The notes under the pieces are model-generated. The model was given only the letters and a program-made list of their open reading frames with translations, was not told the origin of the DNA and did no database searches. The translations under genes were made by a program, and so were the position numbers. From the NCBI GenBank assembly GCA_029978905.1, contig JAPOIM010000020.1:1-56485 (forward strand): DNA of 56,485 bases, written 5' to 3'. This stretch comes from Planctomycetota bacterium (GTDB lineage Bacteria > Planctomycetota > Planctomycetia > Pirellulales > UBA1268). This document shows positions 8,541 to 15,328 of the stretch, in pieces; positions within the stretch are counted from its first letter, which is position 1, and each line of letters begins with the position of its first letter.

Positions 8541-9287
8541 ATGCGCGGATTGCCCGAGGTACGGGTGCTCCACGTCGACTCGTGGCTGGTCGCGGTCGAC
8601 AAGCCATCTGGTGTGCCGAGTGTGCCGGCGCGTGATCCGCGCGAGGCTGCGTGCGTGGCGCGAAGACTGAACGATCAGTTTGGTCCTCTCGAGGCGGTGC
8701 ATCGGCTGGATCGCGACACGTCGGGGGTGTTGGTCCTCGCACGCCACCACGAAGCACGAGTGGCGATGGGGCGTGTGTTTGAGCGGCGACTGGTGTCGAA
8801 ACGCTATCTCGCGGTCTGCTGCGGCCGTCCGCCGTCTGCGGTCGGCGAAGTGATGCTGCCGCTTGCTCCAGATCTCGAGCAACGACCACGTCAACGGGTC
8901 GATCCGATTCACGGAAGGCCGTCGCACACGAGGTGGACCCTTCTGGCTTCGGAGTCGGAGGGAAGCGCATGCCATTCCTTGTTGGAACTCGAGCCGCTGA
9001 CTGGTCGCTCGCATCAACTCCGCGTGCACATGGCGTGGCTGGGTCTGCCGATCCTCGGTGATCCGCTCTACGGGCATCGCTCAACCACGCCGTTCGCACG
9101 GCTCGCCCTGCATGCGGCCACGCTCTGCTTTCCGCATCCACAGACCGGCGATGAACTCGCGCTGCATGCCGACGGAGACTTGGTGTGGCTGTCGCCATCA
9201 CTGCAGGCAGCGCACCATCGGTGGTGGTGTGGTCAGAACACACCCAGCGTGGGGCGCATGGCTGACGCTCGCACCTTCGACCAGTAA
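8541..9287 (+). CDS. RluA-family 23S rRNA/tRNA pseudouridine synthase
   Basis: This is a 248-residue cytoplasmic RNA-modifying enzyme that isomerises uridine to pseudouridine. The family's catalytic motif HRLDRDTSGVLVLA is present near residues 54-67, with the catalytic Asp inside RLDRDTSG. The later LTGRSHQLRVHMA and GDPLYG motifs are the standard RluA C-terminal signatures. There is no S4 domain, so it is one of the short members (RluA or TruC-like), and the target site cannot be read from sequence. ATG 8541 lies two bases after the pseudoprotease stop, so it is cotranscribed with the envelope operon. Its last 55 bases overlap the end of the convergent photolyase-like gene. Confidence 0.9.
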   Translation: MRGLPEVRVLHVDSWLVAVDKPSGVPSVPARDPREAACVARRLNDQFGPLEAVHRLDRDTSGVLVLARHHEARVAMGRVFERRLVSKRYLAVCCGRPPSAVGEVMLPLAPDLEQRPRQRVDPIHGRPSHTRWTLLASESEGSACHSLLELEPLTGRSHQLRVHMAWLGLPILGDPLYGHRSTTPFARLALHAATLCFPHPQTGDELALHADGDLVWLSPSLQAAHHRWWCGQNTPSVGRMADARTFDQ

Positions 9288-10585
9288 CGTGAAAAACGAC
9301 CGAGGTCGCTCACACGACTCGCATCGACGAGGTCTGCTCCTGCCCACACCTCGAGGGCGTGCGTCGCTCCGACCTCTGCCGCCGCGCGTCGCGTGAAAGG
9401 GCAGGGGGTGTCGGCCACGGCCACGCTCGTCGCGCGACCAGACCGCAGGAGGTCGCCGAGAGCGACTGCCGGCGGGCCAACACCGATGTCGAGATGCTTG
9501 ATCTCGGCAAGACACTCGAGCACAAACCGCAGGCGGAGCCGGCTGGGGCGTTCCCTGGCGAGCCAGTCTGGGTCGATCAGAAAGACGCGGCGTGCGTTGG
9601 GATGGGCAGCCGCGGCCGGACTGGTCTCCGCAAGGCTCTCGAGGGTGAGCCACACAATAGGCTGCGTGTCTGTCGCCGAAGGCGGGGAAGCGCCTGGTCG
9701 CCATGGCAAGGCAGGTGGAATCTGCAGCCGAGGACGCTCGTTGGGCTCGTGCGCAAACCAGCGGGCTGCGAGGTCGTCGTAACTTCCCTCGACATCACAT
9801 TGGCCAAGAAGGGCACAGCTGCGACAGAACCTGCCTGCGGTGTATCGCTCCAGGTTCTCACGATTGAAGATGTACGGCTTGGAAGCAAACGTGCCGGCGA
9901 CCCACTGCCACGAGAGGGTGTTGCTCGCGGGATCGGCATCGAGAAGGTGCGACAGAAACCACGCAGCTCCCGCCTGCCAGTGCACCCCGCGGGCATGAAT
10001 CAGCCAGGAGGCGAGCCACATCCGCGCGTGGTTGTGGAGAAATCCGGTCGAATGCAGTTCACGGACGAACGCGTCGACACAGGCCATGCCCGTCGTGGCG
10101 GTGAGCACGTCATCGGGGACAGCTGAAACGAAGGGCTGCGTGGAAGTTGCCGCAGGAACCTCCAGATTCGTCCAGATCGCTTCACCAAGACTTGCATAGA
10201 TCCGCTGCCAATAGTCACGCCACGCGAGCTCAGAGATCAGTTTCTCTGCATCCTGTGGCGAGGCGACGCACGCGAGGGCCGCATCTCGCACTTCGGCTGT
10301 AGAGAGCACACCATGACGCAGCCAAGGAGAGAGGCGGGTGATCGCTCCGTCGAGGTGATTGCGGGTGTGGGCGTAGGTGGCGGGGTCGATCGAGGCCAGT
10401 GCTGCCAGAGCTGCGATCCGACCACCTTGCCTCACAGGGAGGGCCTCATCACAGGTGCTCCCTAAGGCTGTCGGCTGCCACGGCGAAAGCTGATCGAGCA
10501 ATCGCTCGACCCACATGCGGTCGCGTGGCATGGGCTCATCGGCGGCACAATGAAGCCAGGAAACAGGCTCGGGGTTTGGAGGCAC
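9233..10585 (-). CDS. Photolyase/cryptochrome-like flavoprotein with reversed domain order
   Basis: This is a 450-residue protein. GTG at 10585 is preceded by GAGGGA on the coding strand. The N-terminal two thirds match the FAD-binding domain of photolyases: LSPWLRHGVLS near residue 85, LAWRDYWQRI near 120, FLHNHARMWLASWL near 182-195, and LLDADPASNTLSWQWVAG near 214-231. Three cysteines follow (254, 257 and 263) in CRSCALLGQC, then EGSYDDL. The C-terminal 140 residues resemble the alpha/beta antenna domain that normally comes first (RLRFVLECL, FSRYWSKV). The domain order is therefore permuted. I recall similar proteins annotated only as FAD-binding proteins in cyanobacteria. DNA repair is a guess; light sensing or an iron-sulfur role is possible. 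Confidence 0.75.
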   Translation of the reverse strand: MPPNPEPVSWLHCAADEPMPRDRMWVERLLDQLSPWQPTALGSTCDEALPVRQGGRIAALAALASIDPATYAHTRNHLDGAITRLSPWLRHGVLSTAEVRDAALACVASPQDAEKLISELAWRDYWQRIYASLGEAIWTNLEVPAATSTQPFVSAVPDDVLTATTGMACVDAFVRELHSTGFLHNHARMWLASWLIHARGVHWQAGAAWFLSHLLDADPASNTLSWQWVAGTFASKPYIFNRENLERYTAGRFCRSCALLGQCDVEGSYDDLAARWFAHEPNERPRLQIPPALPWRPGASPPSATDTQPIVWLTLESLAETSPAAAAHPNARRVFLIDPDWLARERPSRLRLRFVLECLAEIKHLDIGVGPPAVALGDLLRSGRATSVAVADTPCPFTRRAAAEVGATHALEVWAGADLVDASRVSDLGRFSRYWSKVRASAMRPTLGVF

Positions 10586-11048
10586 GAAGTCGATCCCTCA
10601 GGCTGCGAACGAGTGCGCGGTTGATGTGCTGTGTGCATGCCTTGCGGGCACGCGACCTCTCCATCGTAGGCAGCATGCATCGCGTGGCGCCCCAATCGCC
10701 GCGCCCTTCGCGCACTGTGCCGACACACGCCCGGCGTGCGCCCACTACGGGCACTGCAATGCATGCGTGCTGCGCAAAGACCGCGCAGTCGCTGCCTGCT
10801 CTGCGCGCGACATTCACGAAGAAGCGGCTCGCGCGGCCTGCAGACACCATTCGCAAGAGATCGCTGAAAACCCTTGTTTTCATGAGAGTTTTGACGAATC
10901 TCGCCTCAGTGGTCTCGCGTGTTTTCTTGAATGGCACGCAGTTTGCCTTACGTGCTGGCGGCGGATCGTTGCCGCAGATGGTGTCTGCGGTTCGAGGTAA
11001 TCGGCACAGCGGAGGTGCGCGATCCCTACCTTCTGGAGGCAGTGCGTG
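10586..11048. other. Intergenic region upstream of amtB
   Basis: These 463 bases separate the photolyase-like gene (transcribed leftwards) from amtB (rightwards). No convincing coding frame is present. The right part holds the sigma-54 promoter listed separately. An inverted repeat TGCGC-N7-GCGCA at 10771-10787 lies about 145 bases upstream of the -24 element, in the range used by enhancer-binding activators, but it does not match the NtrC consensus. The rest holds scattered short palindromes rich in TGC and GCG. Confidence 0.6.
10932..10947 (+). promoter_or_regulatory. Sigma-54 (RpoN) -24/-12 promoter of amtB
   Basis: The sequence TGGCACGCAGTTTGCC has the invariant GG (10933-10934) and GC (10945-10946) exactly 10 bases apart and matches the consensus TGGCACG-N4-TTGC. 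It lies about 100 bases upstream of the amtB start. Ammonium transporters are classic sigma-54/NtrC targets, so the location supports the call. I saw no second match of this quality in the window. Confidence 0.8.
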
Positions 11049-12602
11049 ATGTCCATTGAGTCCGTGGGCCGTGGGGTCGGCCACTGGTTGTTGATGCTAA
11101 CGGTTGCGGTGGCGGTGTTCACCGTCGGCAGTGGTGCGGGGCTTGCCGTGGCTCAAGAAGAGGCCGCGCCCGCAGCAGCCGAGGAAGCAACTGAAGATGT
11201 CTCCGAAGAAGCGGCTGAGGAAGCCAATCCACTGGGCTGGAACGCAGGCGATCCGGTCGAGAGCCTCTCCTACAACGACGCGAATGACTACGCGATCAAC
11301 ACGTTGATCATGTTCATCTGCGCGGTGCTTGTGATCTTCATGCAGGCAGGATTTGCCATGGTGGAGATCGGCCTCAACTCTGCCAAGAACGCCGTCAATA
11401 TTCTCTCGAAAAATGTGATGGATTTCTGCGTCGGTGTGCTGCTGTTTCTCTTCGTCGGCTACTCGCTGATGTATCCAGGGGACAACTGGATTACGCCGGG
11501 CTACCTTGGCATGCCGACCGCGTTTGTCACGCGGGACGCACAGGTTGAAGAGAACGATGCTGGTGTGGAAGTGTGGGCGACACCTCCTGCCTACAGTGAT
11601 GGGGCCTACGCCGCGAACGCAGCCGACTTTCTCTTCCAGGTGGCTTTCGCCGCGACGGCCGCCACGATTGTTTCAGGTGCAGTCGCTGGCCGGCTGAAGT
11701 TCAGCGGCTACCTGATCTACACCGCGATCCTCACTGGTCTGATCTACCCGATCAGCGGCTCGTGGAAGTGGGGTGGCGGGTGGCTGGACCAAATGGGTTT
11801 TCAGGACTTTGCCGGGAGCGTCGTTGTCCATGCTGTCGGAGGTTTTGCGGGGCTCGTCGGTGCGATTTTTCTCGGGCCGAGGATGGGCCGTTTCACCTCG
11901 ACCGGGAAGAGTGTGCCGATCCCTGGGCACAACCTTTCGATGGCCGCGCTCGGCGTGTTTATCCTGCTCGTCGGTTGGTATGGGTTTAACCCCGGGAGTC
12001 AGTTGACCTACTCGGGTGCCCTGAATGCCGAAGCCACTGCCTACATTGCCCTGACAACCACCGTTGCGGCGGCTGCAGGAGCGGTGGTCGCGATGGGCGT
12101 CGGCTGGGGCATGTTCGGCAAGCCTGACCTAACGATGGCTCTCAACGGAGTCTTGGGTGGGCTCGTCGCCATCACTGCCAACTGCGATCGGGTGACTGAG
12201 CCCGAGGCCCTGCTCATCGGCAGCGTCGGTGGTCTGCTGGTTGTGCTCGGCATTGTGATGCTCGACAAGTTCCAGATCGATGATCCTGTTGGGGCCTGGC
12301 CAGTGCATGGTCTCTGTGGTGTCTGGGGCGGCCTCGCCACCGGTCTCTTCGGTGACTATCCGGACGGTGTCAGCGGCGTGGGTGAGTTCTTCACGATCCA
12401 GCTGATTTCAACGGCGGCCGTGGTCGGTTGGACCGTCGTCACGATGTCGATTGTCTTCGGCTTGCTGAAGGTGACGGGCCTGCTGCGAGTGTCGCCTCAG
12501 GAAGAGCACGACGGACTCGACATTCATGAGCACGGGCTGCGTGCCTATCCCGATCAGTGGGTTGCCTCGAGCGACTTCACGGTCTCTGCCGCAGGTCGCT
12601 GA
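11049..12602 (+). CDS. amtB: Ammonium transporter AmtB
   Basis: This is a 517-residue inner-membrane channel that moves NH3/NH4+ into the cell. ATG 11049 has GGAGG at 11035-11039; a GTG at 11046 is also possible. A signal peptide is followed by an acidic Ala/Glu-rich segment (about 30-60), which is longer than in E. coli. Eleven membrane helices follow. The pore histidine pair is visible in GSVVVHAVGG and WPVHGLCGVWGG. The periplasmic insertion around TRDAQVEENDAGVEVWATPP is unusual. It is expressed from a sigma-54 promoter and followed by a PII gene, the standard pair in which PII blocks the channel when nitrogen is plentiful. Confidence 0.96.
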   Translation: MSIESVGRGVGHWLLMLTVAVAVFTVGSGAGLAVAQEEAAPAAAEEATEDVSEEAAEEANPLGWNAGDPVESLSYNDANDYAINTLIMFICAVLVIFMQAGFAMVEIGLNSAKNAVNILSKNVMDFCVGVLLFLFVGYSLMYPGDNWITPGYLGMPTAFVTRDAQVEENDAGVEVWATPPAYSDGAYAANAADFLFQVAFAATAATIVSGAVAGRLKFSGYLIYTAILTGLIYPISGSWKWGGGWLDQMGFQDFAGSVVVHAVGGFAGLVGAIFLGPRMGRFTSTGKSVPIPGHNLSMAALGVFILLVGWYGFNPGSQLTYSGALNAEATAYIALTTTVAAAAGAVVAMGVGWGMFGKPDLTMALNGVLGGLVAITANCDRVTEPEALLIGSVGGLLVVLGIVMLDKFQIDDPVGAWPVHGLCGVWGGLATGLFGDYPDGVSGVGEFFTIQLISTAAVVGWTVVTMSIVFGLLKVTGLLRVSPQEEHDGLDIHEHGLRAYPDQWVASSDFTVSAAGR

Positions 12603-12654
12603 TCGGTGGCTGTTGAGAATCTTCGGTGAGGTCACCGTGACCAAGCCAGAAGGA

Positions 12655-12704
12655 TGCCCCAATGGCTTGGGTGAGCACTCCGCCTAGCTCACCCAGGCCG
12701 GGGC
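12655..12704 (+). terminator. Strong hairpin between amtB and the PII gene
   Basis: The arms GGCTTGGGTGAGC (12664-12676) and GCTCACCCAGGCC (12687-12699) pair over 13 positions with one wobble, and an outer GCCCC/GGGGC extends the stem. Only a short T-rich stretch (CATTCTT) follows, so it may be a leaky terminator or an mRNA processing or stabilising structure that sets the amtB to PII ratio. A smaller perfect palindrome, GGTCACCGTGACC, lies at 12630-12642. Confidence 0.55.
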
Positions 12705-12800
12705 ATTCTTCAATTTGAGGCCTTCGCGACGGGTAGCTCCTTGGTTCGCTTGTGGGCGGCCTTCGCTGGCGACTACCTTGTGGCGAAGGAGATCCACCAC

Positions 12801-13148
12801 GTGAAACTCATCATCGCCATCATTCAGCCAGCCAAACTCGAGGCGGTCAAGCAGGCCCTCACCGAGGTTGAGGTGTTTCGCCTCACGGTTATGGATGTGC
12901 AAGGCTTCGGCCGTCAACGTGGCCACGCGGAGGTCTTTCGTGGCCATGAGATCGCGGTCAACCTGCTGCGAAAGGTGCAGTTGCAGATTGCCGTGAATGA
13001 TGAGTTTGTGGAGCCGACCATTGAGGCCATCGTCAGGGGCGGGCGCACCGGTGACCGCGGCGAGATTGGCGACGGAAAGATTTTCGTGCTGCCGATGGAC
13101 GAGTGCGTGCGGATCCGCACCGGCGAACGCGGTAGTGAGGCGATCTAA
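12801..13148 (+). CDS. glnK: PII nitrogen regulator (GlnK/GlnB family) lacking Tyr51
   Basis: This is a 115-residue signalling protein. GTG 12801 is chosen because AAGGAGA lies at 12786-12792 and MKLIIAIIQP matches the canonical PII N-terminus. The ATP-binding motifs GFGRQRGH and IGDGKIFV and the C-terminal RIRTGE are conserved. In the T-loop, the residue aligned to the uridylylated Tyr51 is Ile (RGHEIAV), Tyr46 is Phe, and position 49, phosphorylated in cyanobacteria as Ser, is His. The B-loop carries a three-residue insertion (RTGDRGEIG). It should still bind ATP, ADP and 2-oxoglutarate and control AmtB, but cannot be uridylylated at the usual site. It lies 198 bases downstream of amtB, with the hairpin between them. 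Confidence 0.93.
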   Translation: MKLIIAIIQPAKLEAVKQALTEVEVFRLTVMDVQGFGRQRGHAEVFRGHEIAVNLLRKVQLQIAVNDEFVEPTIEAIVRGGRTGDRGEIGDGKIFVLPMDECVRIRTGERGSEAI

Positions 13149-13156
13149 CGCGCTGG

Positions 13157-14728
13157 CTACGGGCGCTGCGGATGCAGTTTCGGTGGGCCGCCTGCAATCG
13201 CCCGGTTGATCGCCATCAGAAACGCCTTGGCTGAGGCCTCGAGCGAATCCGTCGACACGCCTCGGCCGCGGTGAAGCTGCCCTTCGTGCTCCAGTTCTAC
13301 GGTGACTTCTGCCTGAGCATCTTTGCCCACGGTCACCGCCTGAACCCGGAAGTCACGGCAGCGGGTGGTCATACCGGTTGCCTGTTCGATCGCCAGGAAA
13401 ATCCCGTCGACAGGCCCGTCTCCAGCCGAAACCTCGGCAACCTTCTCCTCACCTTCGCCGTCGCTGCGACCGTGCCGCAGGCGGAGGGTCACGCGAGGTG
13501 ACGCTCCGCTGGTGCAGGTGATGTCGTAACCGATGAGGGTGAACTCTTCGGGGAACTCCGAGAACTGGTCTTCGCAGAGGGCAGCGATGTCGCCGTCGTA
13601 GACCTCTTTCTTCCGGTCTGCGAGCAGTTTGAACTTCTCAAAGATTTGATTTACCTGGTCGGCCGACAAGGCGTATCCGAGCGCCCGCACCCGATCCGCT
13701 AACGCTGCGCGGCCACTGTGCTTGCCGAGCACGAGGTCGGTTCGCTCGAGGCCCACGTCTTCCGGCCGCATGATCTCGTAGGTGCTCCGCTCCTTGAGCA
13801 TGCCGTCTTGGTGAATGCCGGCTTCGTGGGCAAACGCGTTGCGGCCAACGATTGCCTTGTTGCGAGGCACCTGGATGCCGGTGATCGTGGAGACGAGGCG
13901 ACTGGTGGGGACGAGCCGCTGCGAAACCACGTTCGTGTCGGCCCCGTAGTAGTCACCCCGGGTGCGGAGGGCCATCACCACTTCCTCGAGCGAACAGTTG
14001 CCCGCTCGCTCGCCGATCCCATTGATCGTGCACTCAATCTGGCCTGCTCCGGCTTCCACTGCGGCGAGGCTGTTGGCGACGGCCAAGCCCAGGTCGTCGT
14101 GGCAGTGGACGCTGATCACGGCCTTGTCGATGTTCGGCACGCGCTCCCGCAGCGTGGAGATACAACGGTGCATCTGGTTGGGGGTGGCGTAGCCAACCGT
14201 GTCGGGGATGTTGATCGTTGTGGCCCCGGCATCGATCGCGGCTTCCACCACGCGGCAGAGGAAGTCGAGGTCGGTGCGCGCTGCATCCTCGGGTGAAAAC
14301 TCAATGTCGTCACAGTAGCTGCGGGCCCGCTTCACGCCGGCGATCGCTCGGGCCACCACCTCGTCTTCCGTCATCCGCAGTTTGAACTGCCGGTGGATGG
14401 AGCTGGTCGCCAAAAAGACGTGGATCCGTGCGTCGCGGGCTGCCTTGAGGGCCTCCCAGGCGCGATCGATGTCGGTATCGTTGCAGCGCGCCAGCCCACA
14501 GATCACCGCTCCGGAGACGGTGCGGGCGATCTCGCGAACCGCCTCGAAGTCGCCAGGGGACGCGATTGGAAAACCCGCCTCAATGATGTCGACGCCGAGC
14601 TGCACAAGAGCCTGCGCAATCTCCATCTTCTCCGTGAGATTCATGCTCGCTCCGGGCGACTGTTCGCCGTCGCGGAGCGTGGTGTCGAAGATGCGGATCG
14701 TGCGGCTTGGTGAAGCGGGTGTGTTCAT
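13157..14728 (-). CDS. leuA: 2-isopropylmalate synthase
   Basis: This is a 523-residue enzyme that condenses acetyl-CoA with 2-oxoisovalerate, the first committed step of leucine synthesis. The catalytic barrel begins with FDTTLRDGEQSPGASM. The metal-binding HCHDDLG motif lies near residue 206, and GIGERAGNCSLEEV and NAFAHEAGIHQDG follow. The C-terminal regulatory domain (about 395-523) with IGYDITCTSG and DFRVQAVTVGKDAQAEV is the usual site of leucine feedback inhibition. The length is normal for the LeuA type 1 family. It is convergent with the PII gene (8-base gap) and divergent from the MazG gene. A terminator-like hairpin in its leader suggests attenuation. Confidence 0.95.
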   Translation of the reverse strand: MNTPASPSRTIRIFDTTLRDGEQSPGASMNLTEKMEIAQALVQLGVDIIEAGFPIASPGDFEAVREIARTVSGAVICGLARCNDTDIDRAWEALKAARDARIHVFLATSSIHRQFKLRMTEDEVVARAIAGVKRARSYCDDIEFSPEDAARTDLDFLCRVVEAAIDAGATTINIPDTVGYATPNQMHRCISTLRERVPNIDKAVISVHCHDDLGLAVANSLAAVEAGAGQIECTINGIGERAGNCSLEEVVMALRTRGDYYGADTNVVSQRLVPTSRLVSTITGIQVPRNKAIVGRNAFAHEAGIHQDGMLKERSTYEIMRPEDVGLERTDLVLGKHSGRAALADRVRALGYALSADQVNQIFEKFKLLADRKKEVYDGDIAALCEDQFSEFPEEFTLIGYDITCTSGASPRVTLRLRHGRSDGEGEEKVAEVSAGDGPVDGIFLAIEQATGMTTRCRDFRVQAVTVGKDAQAEVTVELEHEGQLHRGRGVSTDSLEASAKAFLMAINRAIAGGPPKLHPQRP

Positions 14729-14843
14729 GTGTCGGAGAATCGGGTTCCAGGGCAGGTCTCACAGGTGGCAGGCCAAGGCCGCCGCCGGTCAGTACTCTCT
14801 CCAGCATCGCCGAAACGGCGGTCTTGCGACAGGGCTGGTCGCC

Positions 14844-14867
14844 TAAAAAACAGCCGAGACGGCGACC
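14844..14867 (-). terminator. Possible attenuator hairpin in the leuA leader
   Basis: Read on the - strand, GCCG-TCT-CGGC (14863-14853) is followed directly by TGTTTTTT, a small terminator-like hairpin about 120 bases upstream of the leuA start. The flanks GGTCGCC (- strand, 14867-14861) and GGCGACC (14843-14837) form a competing 7-bp stem that would enclose it. No leader peptide with a leucine run is obvious. The four-base stem is short, so this stays tentative. Confidence 0.3.
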
Positions 14868-14986
14868 GGGATCGAGGATCGCCCCCTCGCTCCGCCCTTC
14901 GGCACGGGGGGGCTGAAACGAAGCACGGCCCGTTTGGTAACCTCCACGCAGCGAACAGTCGAGTCGAGCGGACGAAGGAAACAGAG

Positions 14987-15328
14987 ATGAGCGAGCCGGC
15001 CAACCAGGGGGCCCAACCCAGCGGGACGATGAGCATTTCAGGCCTGCAGCAACTCATTCGCCGCATGTACCATGAAAAGGACGCGGCGAGAGGGATCGAG
15101 GGGACCTTCATGTGGTTCACCGAAGAGGTGGGCGAACTCGCCTCAGCCCTCCGCGGCGGCACCAAAGAAGAACAAACACTTGAGTTTGCGGACGTGATCG
15201 CGTGGCTGGTGACGATGGCGAACGTGGCAGAGATCGACCTCGAAGCAGCCCTGCAGCAGAAATATGGGCACGGCTGCCCAGGCTGTGGTCGGTTTGATTG
15301 CGTCTGCCCAGACGCGGAGAAGCCATGA
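14987..15328 (+). CDS. MazG-type nucleotide pyrophosphohydrolase
   Basis: This is a 113-residue protein. ATG 14987 follows AAGGAA. The MazG helical core spans about residues 20-90, with the metal-binding acidic pattern EEVGELASAL (EExxE) and EFADVIAWLV (ExxD) that hydrolyses NTPs or dNTPs to monophosphates. The C-terminus ends in CPGCGRFDCVC, a four-cysteine knuckle that could bind zinc and is not part of the basic MazG fold. It is probably a house-cleaning enzyme, but the substrate is unknown. Its stop overlaps the start of a large membrane protein (ATGA at 15325), an unexpected partner for a nucleotide enzyme. Confidence 0.85.
   Translation: MSEPANQGAQPSGTMSISGLQQLIRRMYHEKDAARGIEGTFMWFTEEVGELASALRGGTKEEQTLEFADVIAWLVTMANVAEIDLEAALQQKYGHGCPGCGRFDCVCPDAEKP

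Noticed and set aside
10399..11049. A 216-codon + strand frame across the start of the photolyase-like gene and the amtB promoter
   Set aside because: It overlaps the photolyase-like gene antisense and runs through the sigma-54 promoter. The protein is Arg/Ala-rich without motifs.
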